This document shows, in pieces, positions 49,637 through 60,334 of a DNA stretch of 64,000 nt. Source of the DNA: Hormiphora californensis. Taxonomy: Eukaryota; Ctenophora; Tentaculata; Cydippida; Pleurobrachiidae. The stretch lies in the NCBI GenBank assembly GCA_020137815.1, contig CM035352.1, positions 6,672,025-6,736,024 of the forward strand, in the 5' to 3' direction. The notes beneath the pieces were generated by a model. That model worked only from the letters and a program-made list of their open reading frames with translations, searched no databases and had not been told where the DNA came from. The position numbers and the translations under genes are program-made. How positions within the stretch are numbered: position 1 is the first letter of the stretch; every line of letters starts with the position of its first letter.

Positions 49637-51471
49637 ATGGCTACTGTCAGCGCAGAATCCTTCAAATCAGACAAATGCACCAAGAAGGAGGCCATTCAGT
49701 TTCTCCAGGATAACGCTGCTGTAAAGTTCCTTCAAGAACAGAAACTATTTGGAAAGTTGCAGGCCATCGCAAAGGGGTCCTCTAAAGACAAGGTCCTGAC
49801 CGCTCTCGAGAAATTCGAGGCTGATCCTGATGCGAGGAAGGGAGATGGTGATGATGATCTTGATGCGGCATTAGAGGCAACAAAGGCTCTGAAAATCAAG
49901 GAGGCTGAGGATAAGAAAGAGGCTAAAGAGGCCGCCAAGGTAAAATACATTACTGGTCCATTTTTTAGACATATTTTTTATTTCACTGCATATGAAGTTT
50001 TCAAATTATCCTAAATATCCCCCCCCCCCTATTTTAGGAAGAAGCCCTTGCCAATGCTGAAAAGTGTGGTTTTACTAAGAAGGTGATCACCAAAGGAAAG
50101 ACCCACATGAAGCCTGAGAAAGGATCCGTTGTTGCCGTGTGGTATACTGGTAAACTTGAGGATGGCACAGTGTTTGATAGTAACGTTGAAAACGCAAGGA
50201 AGAAGGACAGGAAGGCCCTCAAATTCAAAGTTGGAACTGGTAGGTTTTTCTGTTTAGTACAAGTTTAGTTCTATGGAAACCATTTCTAAATTGAATCTAA
50301 CGATAATATATGTCTCAACTCTAGGAACCGGCGATAATATCGAATCGAATCGAAAGATCGAGAGATCGGATCGAATCGAATCGAATCGAGTAGTTTTTTG
50401 AGCCCAAAGATCGAATCGAGATCGAATCGAGATTTTTTGACCGCCCAAAGATCGAATCGAGATCGAATCGAGATTTTTTGAACCCTCAAAGATCGAATCG
50501 AGATCGAATCGAAATTTTTTGAACGCTCAAAGATCGAATCGAGATCGAATCGAAAGTTTTTGAACCCCAAAAGATCGAATCGAAAGTTTTTTATCCCCCA
50601 AATATCGAATCGAGATCGAATCGATATTTTTTGAACCCCGAAAAATCGAATCGAGATCGAATCGATATTTTTTGATCCCCCAAAGATCGAATCGAGATCG
50701 AATCGAAAAAATTTGATCGGTCACCCAAAGATCGAATCGGGATCGAGAAGAAAATATCAAGAATCTTTGGTTCCTAGCCAGAAAAAACCGGTGATATTAT
50801 AGGATCGAATCGAAGGATCGAGATCGAATCGAAAGTTTTTGATCGCACAAAGATCGAATCGAGATCGAATCGATTTTTTTTGATCCCCCAAAGATCGAAT
50901 CGAGATCGAATCGAAATTTTTTGAAAACCGAAAGATCGAATCGAGATCGAATCGAGATTTTTTGAAAACCGAAAGATCGAATCGAGATCGAATCGAGTTT
51001 TTTTGAAAACCGAAAGATCGAATCGAGATCGAATCGAAAGTTTTTGAACCCTCAAAGATCGAATCGAGATCGAATCGAAATTTTTTGGACGCTCAAAGAT
51101 CGAATCGAGATCGAATCGAAAGTTTTTGAACCCCAAAAGATCGAATCGAAAAATTTTGGTCGTCCAAAAAAAGATCGAGATCGAATCGAGAAAAAAAATA
51201 TCCGGTATCGCCGGTTCCTACTCAACTCTCAACCTCTTCTGACTCCTTCTCTCTCCCCCTCTCTGTTGTAAAGTGTAACCCTCCTTCAGGTCTGGTAATC
51301 CGAGGCTGGGATGAAGCCCTCCTGACCATGTGTTACGGAGAGAAAGCTGAGATCAACATTGATCCTGACTGGGCCTATGGCAAGAAGGGCATGCCAAGCG
51401 CTGGCATCCAGCCAAACACGCGACTGATATTCGAGGTTGAGCTGGAGTGCCCCGTGAATATCGGAGTATAG
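49637..51471 (+). CDS. FKBP3: FKBP3/FKBP25-type peptidyl-prolyl isomerase
   Basis: Exons 49637-49939, 50038-50239, 51290-51471; 228 residues, close to the 224 of human FKBP25. The N-terminal part (CTKKEAIQFLQDNAAVKFLQ, KLFGKLQAIAKG) is the helical domain specific to FKBP3. A Lys/Glu-rich linker follows. The C-terminal FKBP domain has VWYTGKLEDGTVFDSN, GLVIRGWDEALLTM and WAYGKKG, with the ligand-pocket Tyr, Asp, Trp and Tyr in place, so it should be active and bind FK506-type ligands. FKBP25 is a nuclear, nucleic-acid-binding isomerase in vertebrates. A short CACCTTT-like pyrimidine region and TTCAG lie 10 nt before the ATG. Intron 2 is filled by the 50322-51220 element. Confidence 0.93.
50322..51220. 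mobile_element. hAT-type element whose interior is a 40-bp satellite, with 8-bp target duplication
   Basis: The ends TAGGAACCGGCGATA and TATCGCCGGTTCCTA are inverted, flanked by CTCAACTC on both sides (50314-50321, 51221-51228). The interior is more than 15 tandem units built on GATCGAATCGAGATCGAATC plus a T-rich spacer (TTTTTTGAACCC). An internal GGTTCCTAGCC...AACCGGTGATATTATAGG junction at about 50770-50810 suggests two fused copies. Confidence 0.88.
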
Positions 51472-52010
51472 TTGGTTACCATCCGGTTACCATGGTTATC
51501 GTCATGGTTATCATTCTCTGAGAGAACGATCTGGTGTGTCTGAATGTGATCGCCTTTTAACAAACATTGTTCGTTGTACTATTTGTAGTAGGTGTGTGTC
51601 TGTTTTTACTATTCAAAATGGTATCTATTTTGCTCTTAATTTTATTACATCAGGACGAAATTCTTTGAGCTATTCACTGACTTTTTCTCTCTGTTTATAT
51701 CCCGCATGGCGCTATCCCTGTTTTTACCCCCGCATGCTGAATAACACACACACAAATACACTGCACCACATATACCGGTATGACATCCAAACTGCAAAAA
51801 TACTGAAAATGTACTTGTCTGCACCACGGCAAACACATCTTAGGTTTTTATTACAACCCTCTCACTTTTCTTCCTCTTCCAATACTCGATTTCTGACCAA
51901 TCCTGCTCTTTTCATTCCCAATTACTGTATCCTAACGCCCAATCCTTGCGCTATGCTCTATCCTAACTTTCTTTCTTTATCTTAGTTCTCGCCTATCTCT
52001 TTTTTCTCCT

Positions 52011-52088
<78 letters not shown>

Positions 52089-52180
52089 CCTCTCTCTCTC
52101 TCCCCACCCTCGCATTATATATTCGCATGTTTCCGGCCCAGCTCTAATCCCTGCCTATCCATATTTTGTTTTGTTGCACT
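51472..52180. other. FKBP3-CLC spacer with CT microsatellite
   Basis: It contains the FKBP3 3' untranslated region and a CT microsatellite at 52014-52105. I see no gene. Confidence 0.7.
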
Positions 52181-52346
52181 ATGTCTACGCCACCACCTAC
52201 CGACCCTCCACACACCTCTGGAAGACCACTGAGTCCTCCAAACACCTCTGGAAGACCCCGACCCTTGAGTCCTCCTTTGCGGTTGGTGGCCATACCCTCC
52301 CCAACACAAGTGTACGTATCACAGCACGAGTTAGAACATAGCACGG
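52181..52346 (+). CDS. Possible upstream exon with Pro/Ser-rich N-terminus (uncertain)
   Basis: The frame starts at ATG 52181 (MSTPPPTDPPHTSGRPLSPP) and runs to a good donor, GGGTAAGC. It could be an N-terminal exon of the CLC gene, but joining it to the acceptor at 52551-52552 puts CLC in the wrong frame. CCTCTGGAAGACC is tandemly repeated within it. Confidence 0.3.
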
Positions 52347-52562
52347 GTAAGCGACCCTCTCTCACTGTCAAAGAAGCACGAATGAACTTTTTTCACCCAC
52401 TCTGTAAAACAGTTCCATTCTAAGCTCATGCATGGAGTTCCTTTTACTCATCTTTTTATCTGAAACGGCTGACTCAATTCTTAGGGCATCTGAAAACTCT
52501 CCCCCTAACTGCCCCTACATTTTGTCCTCTACTAAACCCCCTTCATTACCAGGCTATGCAAA

Positions 52563-54942
52563 ATGCGTGGGTTGCTAGATGATGCGTTTAATGAACCCCT
52601 AATTGAGGACGCTAATGACGCTGCTAATGACCTCTACGCTCTGACTGACAGCTACGCCAACGGGGCAGCAGACCGGGGCGAGGATGGGGAGGAGGAGGTG
52701 GTGAATGATATCCCTGCTGATGGAGTGGGTACTGCTTACAACGACTTCCAAACCGTGGACTGGCTCCGGGACCAAGCACTGGACAGGGAGCGACACAAAG
52801 CGACCCTTCAACGGGGCATGTGGTACAGGTGCTATGATGCACTAACCGGCTGGATGGTTGTATTTATCATTGGGACCATATCTGGCCTCCTGGCTGGGGT
52901 GGTAGAGATAGGGGCCAAGTGGTTGATTGATCTGCGGGAGGGGTACTGTAGGGATGGTTGGTTTCTGGATAAAGAGGCGTGTTGTTGGAGTAACTCCACT
53001 ATCATCTCACAGGATTACTGTTCTAATTGGGCACGGTGGTCGGATTTAGTAACACCCGGCACTCCTATCTTCATTAGTTACTCAATTAACCTCTTCTTTT
53101 ATATTTTAATTGGAACCTCATTCGCCCTCCTCGCAGTCGTGTTTGTCATGGTCCTGGCTCCTTATGCAAGTGGTTCAGGGAATTCCCGAGGTTAAAACCA
53201 TTCTGAGCGGGTTTATCATCCGGGGCTACCTTGGTCTCTCAACTCTAATTACAAAGTGCGCTGGACTAGTCCTGGCCGTGGCCTCAGGCCTCAGTCTGGG
53301 GAAGGAAGGCCCCATGGTCCATGTGGCGTGTTGTGTGGGCAATGTCTTCCTCCGGCTGTTCCCTAAATTTTCCCAGAACGAGGCAAGGAAAAGGGAAGTT
53401 CTCTCCGCTGCAGCTGCTGCTGGTGTCTCGGTTGCGTTCGGTGCACCACTTGGTGGGGTCCTGTTCTCCCTCGAGGAAGTGTCCTATTACTTCCCCCACA
53501 AGACCCTCTGGAGGTCCTTCTTCTGTGCGATGGTGGCCAGTGTCGTCCTACAATCATTCAACCCCTATAGCACGGGACAATCTGCACTGTTCTATATTGA
53601 ATACGATTTCAGCTGGCATTTCTTCGAACTGATCCCCTTTGCTCTGCTTGGTGCTATTGGTGGTGTGCTAGGTGCTGCTTTTATCAAGTGTAATATATGG
53701 TGGTGTATGAAGAGGAAAACAACCAGGCTCGGTCACCACCCCATGATTGAAGTAGCGGTCGTAGCCGGGCTCACTGCTCTTGTCAGTTACATTAACCCAT
53801 ACACCCGGAAATCAACGTCTAGTTTGATAAAGGAGCTGTTCTCAGTGTGCGAGTGGGAGGATAACAGTGATTTGTGTGACTTTAATACAACAGAGAAATA
53901 TTCAACAAACAATGGGACTGCTCAGGCGAGTAATATAGCATGGGGACAACCCAGTTCTCGGCTTATCACCGCCATCTGGCAGATTTTAATGGCAGCCACC
54001 TTTAAATCCATTGTTACAGTGTTCACGTTCGGGCTCAAAGTTCCTGCAGGGTTGTTTATCCCGAGTTTAGCAGTTGGAGGTTGTATTGGTCGGGTGTTGG
54101 GTGAACTAGTCCAATATCTCACCTACATAAACCGGGATTATCTCTCCAAGACATGCCCGGACATGTCAGTGTGCACCCTAACTGGTCTGTACGCGATGGT
54201 GGGTGCCGCGGCTGTGCTGAGCGGTGTTACCCGCATGACAGTCTCCCTCGTGGTTATCATGTTTGAGTTAACTGGCGGGATAACCTACATAGTACCAATC
54301 ATGGTATCTGTTATGGTGGCAAAATGGGTGGGTGATTTCATAACACCAGGTGGGATTTACGACACGCACATCTCAATAAACGGGTACCCGTACCTAGACG
54401 GAAAGGAGCGGTTCATGCATACAACTATCTGTGAGGAGGTGTGTGGGGCAAAGAAGCAGATTACGAAGATAGATGCAAGTTCGGTGACCGTTCATGATCT
54501 TCAGATTCTACTCGAAACTACAACTTTCCATGGTTTCCCAATTGTTGCGGATGAGCAGTTGAATATAGTAGTGGGGTACATCTCCCGTAATGATCTAACT
54601 CACGGACTCAGGTGTGCTCGGGATAGACACATTGACCTTGTAAACGCAAGTCGGGTCTTCCTGGATGGAAACGTCTTTCAAAGAAGTGTCAGCACGAGTG
54701 GTGGGCCCATATCAGTGTCTTTGGTCAAGTTTGTTAATCTAGATCCGATCTGTGTGGAGCCCAAGACCCCGCTAGCCCATGCCATTGATATGTTTACAAA
54801 GTTGGGTCTGAGCCAAGTGTTGGTGACGCACCGGGGCAAGCTGAGGGGTGTTATAACAAGGAAAGATATACTGAGGTTTATTGATAGTATCCACTCGGAA
54901 CAGAAACGGGAACAGGGATTCTCGTTCAGGGTGTTTACCTGA
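52563..54942 (+). CDS. CLCN3/4/5-like: CLC-3/4/5-type 2Cl-/H+ exchanger, one-base frameshift at 53181
   Basis: An intronless gene of about 790 codons. The N-terminus has FQTVDWLRDQALDRERHK, as in CLC-3/4/5. The chloride-site motif GSGIPEVK is split: the first frame ends SGSGNSRG-stop at 53180, and the second resumes at IPEVKTILSGFIIRGYLG, which one extra A at 53181-53182 explains. Downstream are GKEGPMVH with the gating Glu, GAPLGGVLFSLEE with the proton-pathway Glu, KVPAGLFIPSLAVGG, GGVTRMTVSLVV and two CBS domains (about residues 610-790, ending RGVITRKDILRF). These residues mark an endosomal exchanger rather than a channel. Whether the frameshift is an assembly error or a real lesion cannot be told here; the rest of the gene is undamaged. 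Confidence 0.9.
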
Positions 54943-55396
54943 TACAAATATGATGATTTTGTTCTTAGAAACCCTGATATGTGATCTGTTTTAACTGAGA
55001 GAGTAGTCGTGTGTGAGTGTGTTCAACATAGCGATGAGATTGTGTGATGTGTGTGAACAAGTGACGTTTGTATGTAGTTCAGTTTTGGTTTAAGCTGTAT
55101 TATATTCAGATTTCAGTAGTTAATTCTGGTTTACTAAGCTGTATATTTTTGAGAGAGAGCTGAAGTTTTGTTTTGATATTTTGCCGCTGTTAGTGACAGT
55201 GTCCGACCCTAATCTATCATGCTAACTGTTAGCATAACAACATGGGATAATGTTACACATGTGTTATCAAGTATTTTGTACTACTACTAATATATTGAGA
55301 ATATTTGATTTCTGATTCATCTTTCTGCCAACCTATGTATTTCCCTGTCTCAATCCCCCTCTAAATAACTTTGCGACGAATTGTAGCGGGGTAACC
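54943..55396. other. CLC 3' untranslated region and RBM22 upstream region
   Basis: AT-rich sequence without exon-like features or repeats. Confidence 0.6.
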
Positions 55397-57478
55397 ATGG
55401 CAACTTCACTGGGAGCAAACACATACAACCGGCAGAACTGGGAGACAAGTGATTTCCCTATCTTGTGTCAGACGTGCCTCGGTGATAATCCCTATATGAG
55501 AATGATAAGGGAGACTTATGGGAAGGAGTGCACGATATGTAGTCGACCATTCACTGTTTTCAGGTAGGAAGGATAGAGCCTCTATCATATAGAGGGACAG
55601 AGACAGGGTGGATAGAGGAAGACAGAGACAGAGACACTAGACAGAAACAGAAACAGTATTAAGTCACTTGGCCCAAGCCCAAAGTGTGTCTAACATTACC
55701 TCCATCTCCAGATGGTGTCCCGGTGCTAAGATGCGCTACAAAAAGACCGAAGTTTGCCAGACGTGTGCTAAGACTAAGAACGTTTGTCAAACTTGTATAC
55801 TGGATTTGGAATACGGCCTACCTGTCCAGGTATTTAACCACTCCTAACCACTCTTTTAACGACTCTTAACCACTCTACTGAGTATTCCTCCCTGTGTTGT
55901 GGGGTGCAGTGTTCACACAGTGTTTCACAGGAGACACAGTCTGAACATGTCAATAACGATTCTGTCTTTTTGAGATGTCTCTAACATGGTATCCACTAAT
56001 CCACAGTATTGACCAATGTTAACCAATGTTAACTAATGTTGACCAGTGTACTAAAAACTCTCTCCCCAGGTTAGAGACCAAGCGCTAAAGCTCCAGGATA
56101 ACATACCAAGGTCAGATGTAAACAGGGAATATTGGCAGCAAAACAATGAAGTTGCGATAAACAAGGCTGGGGGAGCAGGTATGAAAACACCATATTGTAT
56201 AACAGTGTGTTATACTCAAATCACGCTGTATTGATACACGCAGTTTGGGTTTGGTTCGATGTCCCACCCTTCGGCACACATTTTGGTGAAACATAACAGT
56301 AGCGCGCGGTAAGGGTTTTGCACACAAAGGATCTTGGTTTTGGCGCGCACCCACCTGCGCTCTGAATAACGTGATGATATCGGGTCTATCAATGCAGCAG
56401 GATGATTCGACTGCTCCCCTCTAAAACCAATTAATTGCCCAATTAACATGCTGTTCAAATCAGGTGGATCAGGTGGCAAGGCGCCAAATGAGATGCTAAT
56501 GAAGCTAGCTCGGACAACACCGTACTACAAACGTAACAGACCACACGTCTGTTCGTTTTGGGTTAAGGGGGAGTGTAAGAGGGGGGAGGAGTGCCCCTAC
56601 CGTCACGACATGCCAACAGATCCTACTGACCCACTTGCTAACCAGGTTAGTACAACCGCCATATTTCTAGTTCAGATGGTTTATATTGCAGTGGTGTAGG
56701 TAATAAACCATCTGAACAGCCCATCGTTACTCCCTCTAACTCCCCCTCGTACCCCATCTTTACTCCCTCTACCTCCCCCAGAACATAAAATACCGTTACT
56801 AACTCCCTTTCTCTCTCTTCCCAGAACATAAAATACCGTTACTAACTCCCTTTCTCTCTCCCCCAGAACATTAAAGACCGTTACTACGGTGTAGATGACC
56901 CGGTTGCTGAGAAGCTCCTAAAACGAGCTGCCGACATGCCCAAATTAACCCCACCTACGGACAAGTCCATTACAACCCTCTACGTGGGCGGTCTGGATGG
57001 AAATATAACTGAGAAAGATCTCCGTGATAGTTTCTATCAGTTTGGCGAGATCCGGCATGTTCATTTGGTCTCCAAAAGTGGGTGTGCCTTTGTTAACTTT
57101 GCAATGAGGGACTCTGCAGAACGGGCTGTCCAGGGAGCATTCAACAAGCTGATTGTTAAGGGAAGAAGGTTGAAGATTCTGTGGGGTAAGGGTCAGGGTG
57201 CACCCCAGACTCGGGGTGCGGCTCAGGAAGAACCGAAACCATTACCGCCCGTTCCCGGTCTCCCGCCCGCCCTGCCCCAACCTCCCACCGAGTTGTTATC
57301 TCATGATTTCTTTGGACTTGGAGGGGATGTACCTGCTCCAGGGACTGTTCCTGGACTGGTCGGACTACCCCCTCTTCCTGGACCCGCTGGGCTGATTCCG
57401 GGTAGTCACGTGATTCACTACCCATCTCAGGATCCACAGAGAATGGGGACTAACAAGAGTCGTGGTGCGGATCAGTAG
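55397..57478 (+). CDS. RBM22: Pre-mRNA splicing factor RBM22 (Cwc2/Ecm2-type)
   Basis: Exons 55397-55563, 55712-55829, 56070-56178, 56464-56645, 56867-57478; 395 residues (human 420). The start [16 protein letters not shown] and [15 protein letters not shown] are nearly those of human RBM22. Cys-rich zinc sites follow ([23 protein letters not shown]), then a CCCH finger ([19 protein letters not shown]) and an RRM ([23 protein letters not shown]). The Pro-rich tail ends [11 protein letters not shown], as in the human protein. RBM22 contacts U6 snRNA and intron in the activated spliceosome. The acceptor region of the last exon is triplicated; only the third copy (56867) continues as NIKDRYYG. 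Confidence 0.96.
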
Positions 57479-57727
57479 GAGATAGAGAAGAGAGAGAAGA
57501 GAGTGAAGAGATAGAGATGAAATATAATTCGAGTTATGTATAAGGGTTGATAAGAGTGATGGAGGAGAGAATTATAACATATTAGGGTTGCCCCCGGGTT
57601 TTCACAGAAACAATTTAAATGGAACATTAAGGAATCTGACCAGCTGTGTTCGTCTACATGTGTGTTTGTGTATCAATATAATATTTTATCCCAGTTTACC
57701 ACCCCAATAGTCCCGTTTATTATATAC

Positions 57728-58370
57728 GGGGGGGGGGGGGGGGGGGGGGGGGGTCCAGCCCTAAAAAAAGCTAAAGGTACCCTAATTTTGGTCGATAGCG
57801 TTTTTTATTTTAGCTTTTTTTAGCTTTTTTTAGCTTTTTTTAGCTTTTTTTAGCCCTACTTTTTATGTTTTTTCAGCATTCATCTTGACACTTTTCCATT
57901 AAATTTTCATCCTTCCGGACGTCTATTGACTGCATTTGTTCATTTCCTGCACATTTTTTACCATAATCTACCGTTTATGTCCATACATAGCAATTTCTGT
58001 ATCCACCCCTACTGCCATTTTCTGGAGACATTTTTTCGATAAAAATATTATTCAAATTTGATAAAAATAGTTTTAAAAAAGTTCAAAAAACGTTATAAAA
58101 CGTTATAATAAAAGTTTAAAAAATTTGGCGTCAGCGGGATTCGAACCTATATGAATCCACTAAAAACTCAATTTTAGCTTTTTTTAGCTTTTTTTAGCTT
58201 TTTTAGCCTTAAAAAAGCTAAAAAAAGCTAATAAAAGCTAAAAAAAGCTAAAAAAAGCTAAAAAAGGCTAAAAAAAGCTAAAAAAAGCTAAAAAAAAAGC
58301 TAAAAAAAGCTAAAGGTACCCTGATTTTGGCCGTTAGCTTAGCTTTTTTTAGGGCTGGACCCCCCCCCCC
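57728..58370. mobile_element. Inverted-repeat element with poly-G/poly-C ends and TTTTTTAGC repeats
   Basis: The left end is a G run of about 25, then TCCAGCCCTAAAAAAAGCTA. The right end is TAGGGCTGGA then a C run. ATATAC flanks both sides (57722-57727, 58371-58376). The interior has TTTTTTAGC units on the left and their complement on the right, so the whole can fold back. Confidence 0.8.
58128..58152 (-). other. tRNA-like 3' fragment with B-box
   Basis: The complement reads GGTTCGAATCCCGCTGACGC, a perfect Pol III B-box consensus followed by acceptor-stem-like sequence. No A-box or anticodon arm is visible, so this is a tRNA or SINE relic inside the element. Confidence 0.45.
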
Positions 58371-58513
58371 ATATACCCTTAGTTTTAACACCCCATAATA
58401 CCTTCAATCACTATCACCATAACAACCATGTCCTAATCTCTCCCTCTTCTCACTATAGCTTCTTCAACCACTATCCCAATAACAATTCTAACCTCTCCCT
58501 CACTATAGCGTCC

Positions 58514-59868
58514 ATGGCACACCGGTTTGCTAACAGTAGGTCAGCCCAACTGTTAACAACATCCCGACAATGGGTCCTAGTGGATGCCACGGGGCAGGAT
58601 TTAGAAGGAATAACGAGGACTGTGTGCAAGCTTCTGGAGGGTAGACACAAACCAATCTACAGCAAGACAATGGTTAGTAGAGTGGGAGTGGAGAGAGAGA
58701 GGGGAGGGCAGACACAAACCTATTTAAAACAAGACAATGGTTCGTAGAGTGGGTTGGGTAGAGGGGGAGTGGGTGGGGCAGACACAGACCAATCTACAGC
58801 AAGACAATGGTTCGTAGAGTGGGAGTGGTCAGTGGAGAGAGAGAGAGGGGAGGGCAGGGGGAGTGGGGAGGGCAAGGAGTGGGAGGGGGAAATTTTTATA
58901 ATAGGTTTGGGGAAATGATTTTACGATTTTCTGGGTTCTTGTCACTAGAACACTACCAATAATCCCCATCTTCCGTTGCAGGATTTGGGCGATAATTTGG
59001 TTGTTATCAACACAAGGAAAATGGTGATTCCTGAAAAGAAGGTGATGGAGAGTTTGTTACTTTTACTAGAGTGAGAAAGAGGGAGAGTATGTTACTTTTA
59101 CTAGAGTGAGAGAGAGATAGAGAGTGGGAGAGAATGTTTCCCTTGTATGACTACCCGTCCCCACTGTCAGTCCAATGATCTAACAGCCCCTCCGTCCCCA
59201 GGTGTACTGGTGGTATTCCGGGTATGCAAGTGGGCACAGGCACGTGTATGCGAAAGATTTCCATCTCTTTAGACCTACAGAGTGTCTTCGACTTCAGGTG
59301 GGTTGAATTTGTTTAACGTTACCGTGGATCTGATTTATTACTCCAAAATATAGTTGTACGTGTATGTTTAGTTAGGCATCTTTTCTGAATAACACCTGCA
59401 CTATAATATACCTGCAGGTTGAGTTCAAGTTAGACAAGATCTTTCCTCACTACGTTAAAGACAGGATGTCCCGGTTATACCTCTACCCGGACGAGGATTA
59501 TCCTTATGCAGCAAACATTTCAAAGGTAACAGCGGCTCCTTTCTGAACAGGTTATGAAGATTCTTTGGAACTTTTTGGGCAGTTTTAGGAAGAAAGATAG
59601 TGAGTTCCCCGCCCCCTCTTAATCTACCTACCTAACTTTCACAGTATGGCGAGTGAGCCACCCAACCCTCCCCCTGATTTCTTGAGAAATGGATATTCAA
59701 AAATTTGTTTTTGGATTCGGGTCACTTTTTGTAGGTCTCATTTGCTAGAAAAACTATTGCCTATTGCAATGGTTCATCCATACCAAATCAAACATTGATC
59801 GACTGCCTTACCTTTTCAATCTACCTAGCAATACTAAACGAGACTATATAATGCACCTTGTCTATTTG

Positions 59869-59919
<51 letters not shown>

Positions 59920-60089
59920 TCTCTCTCTCTCTCTCTCCCTCTCTCTCTATCCAGGTGATTGAGGGTCCAAACAACGTCTACCGATCTCTGTCTGACTACA
60001 CGGAGAATGACATCGCTAACTTTGTAGAGGCACCTGATTGTAGGGTACGTGAACCTCAACCACTCTACGAATGGGATGACCTGGACTGA
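58514..60089 (+). CDS. MRPL13: Mitochondrial large-subunit ribosomal protein L13 (uL13m)
   Basis: Exons 58514-58672, 58982-59041, 59202-59297, 59418-59525, 59955-60089, all in phase 0; 185 residues (human 178). QWVLVDATGQDLEGITRTV matches the start of the uL13 fold, then KPIYSKTM / DLGDNLVVINTRKM and KVYWWYSGYASGHRHV, with RMSRLYLYPDEDYP near the C-terminus. It is imported to mitochondria and built into the 39S subunit. The last exon can read through to the stop at 60087-60089. Alternatively, a donor after GATTGTAGG (60043) joins to an acceptor at about 60265, giving a shorter tail PHTPPS. The pyrimidine tract of exon 5 is a CT microsatellite. Confidence 0.88.
59868..59951. repeat. (CT)n microsatellite forming the pyrimidine tract of MRPL13 exon 5
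   Basis: About 80 bp of CT ending with ATCCAG at the acceptor of the exon starting at 59955. Confidence 0.95.
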
Positions 60090-60334
60090 TCTATACTTTA
60101 CATCCTTCTGTCAGGGCATTGGCCTGACAGTTACATTCTTGGGATGTTATTTTTAACTTATTGAAGTACTGATACTGAGGATGCTAATGTTAACTTATTA
60201 AAGTTTGTTACTTTTTGTAATGTTAGTGTTTTGATAACCCTTCTTTAATTTCCTCTATATTTCAGCCCCATACCCCTCCTAGCTAAATTGGGCTTGCTCA
60301 ATGTGTGACTCTCATTGACTCTCTATTTCTAGCA

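Noticed and set aside
58128-58152. tRNA gene
   Set aside because: Only the T-arm and acceptor 3' side are present; there is no 5' half or anticodon arm.
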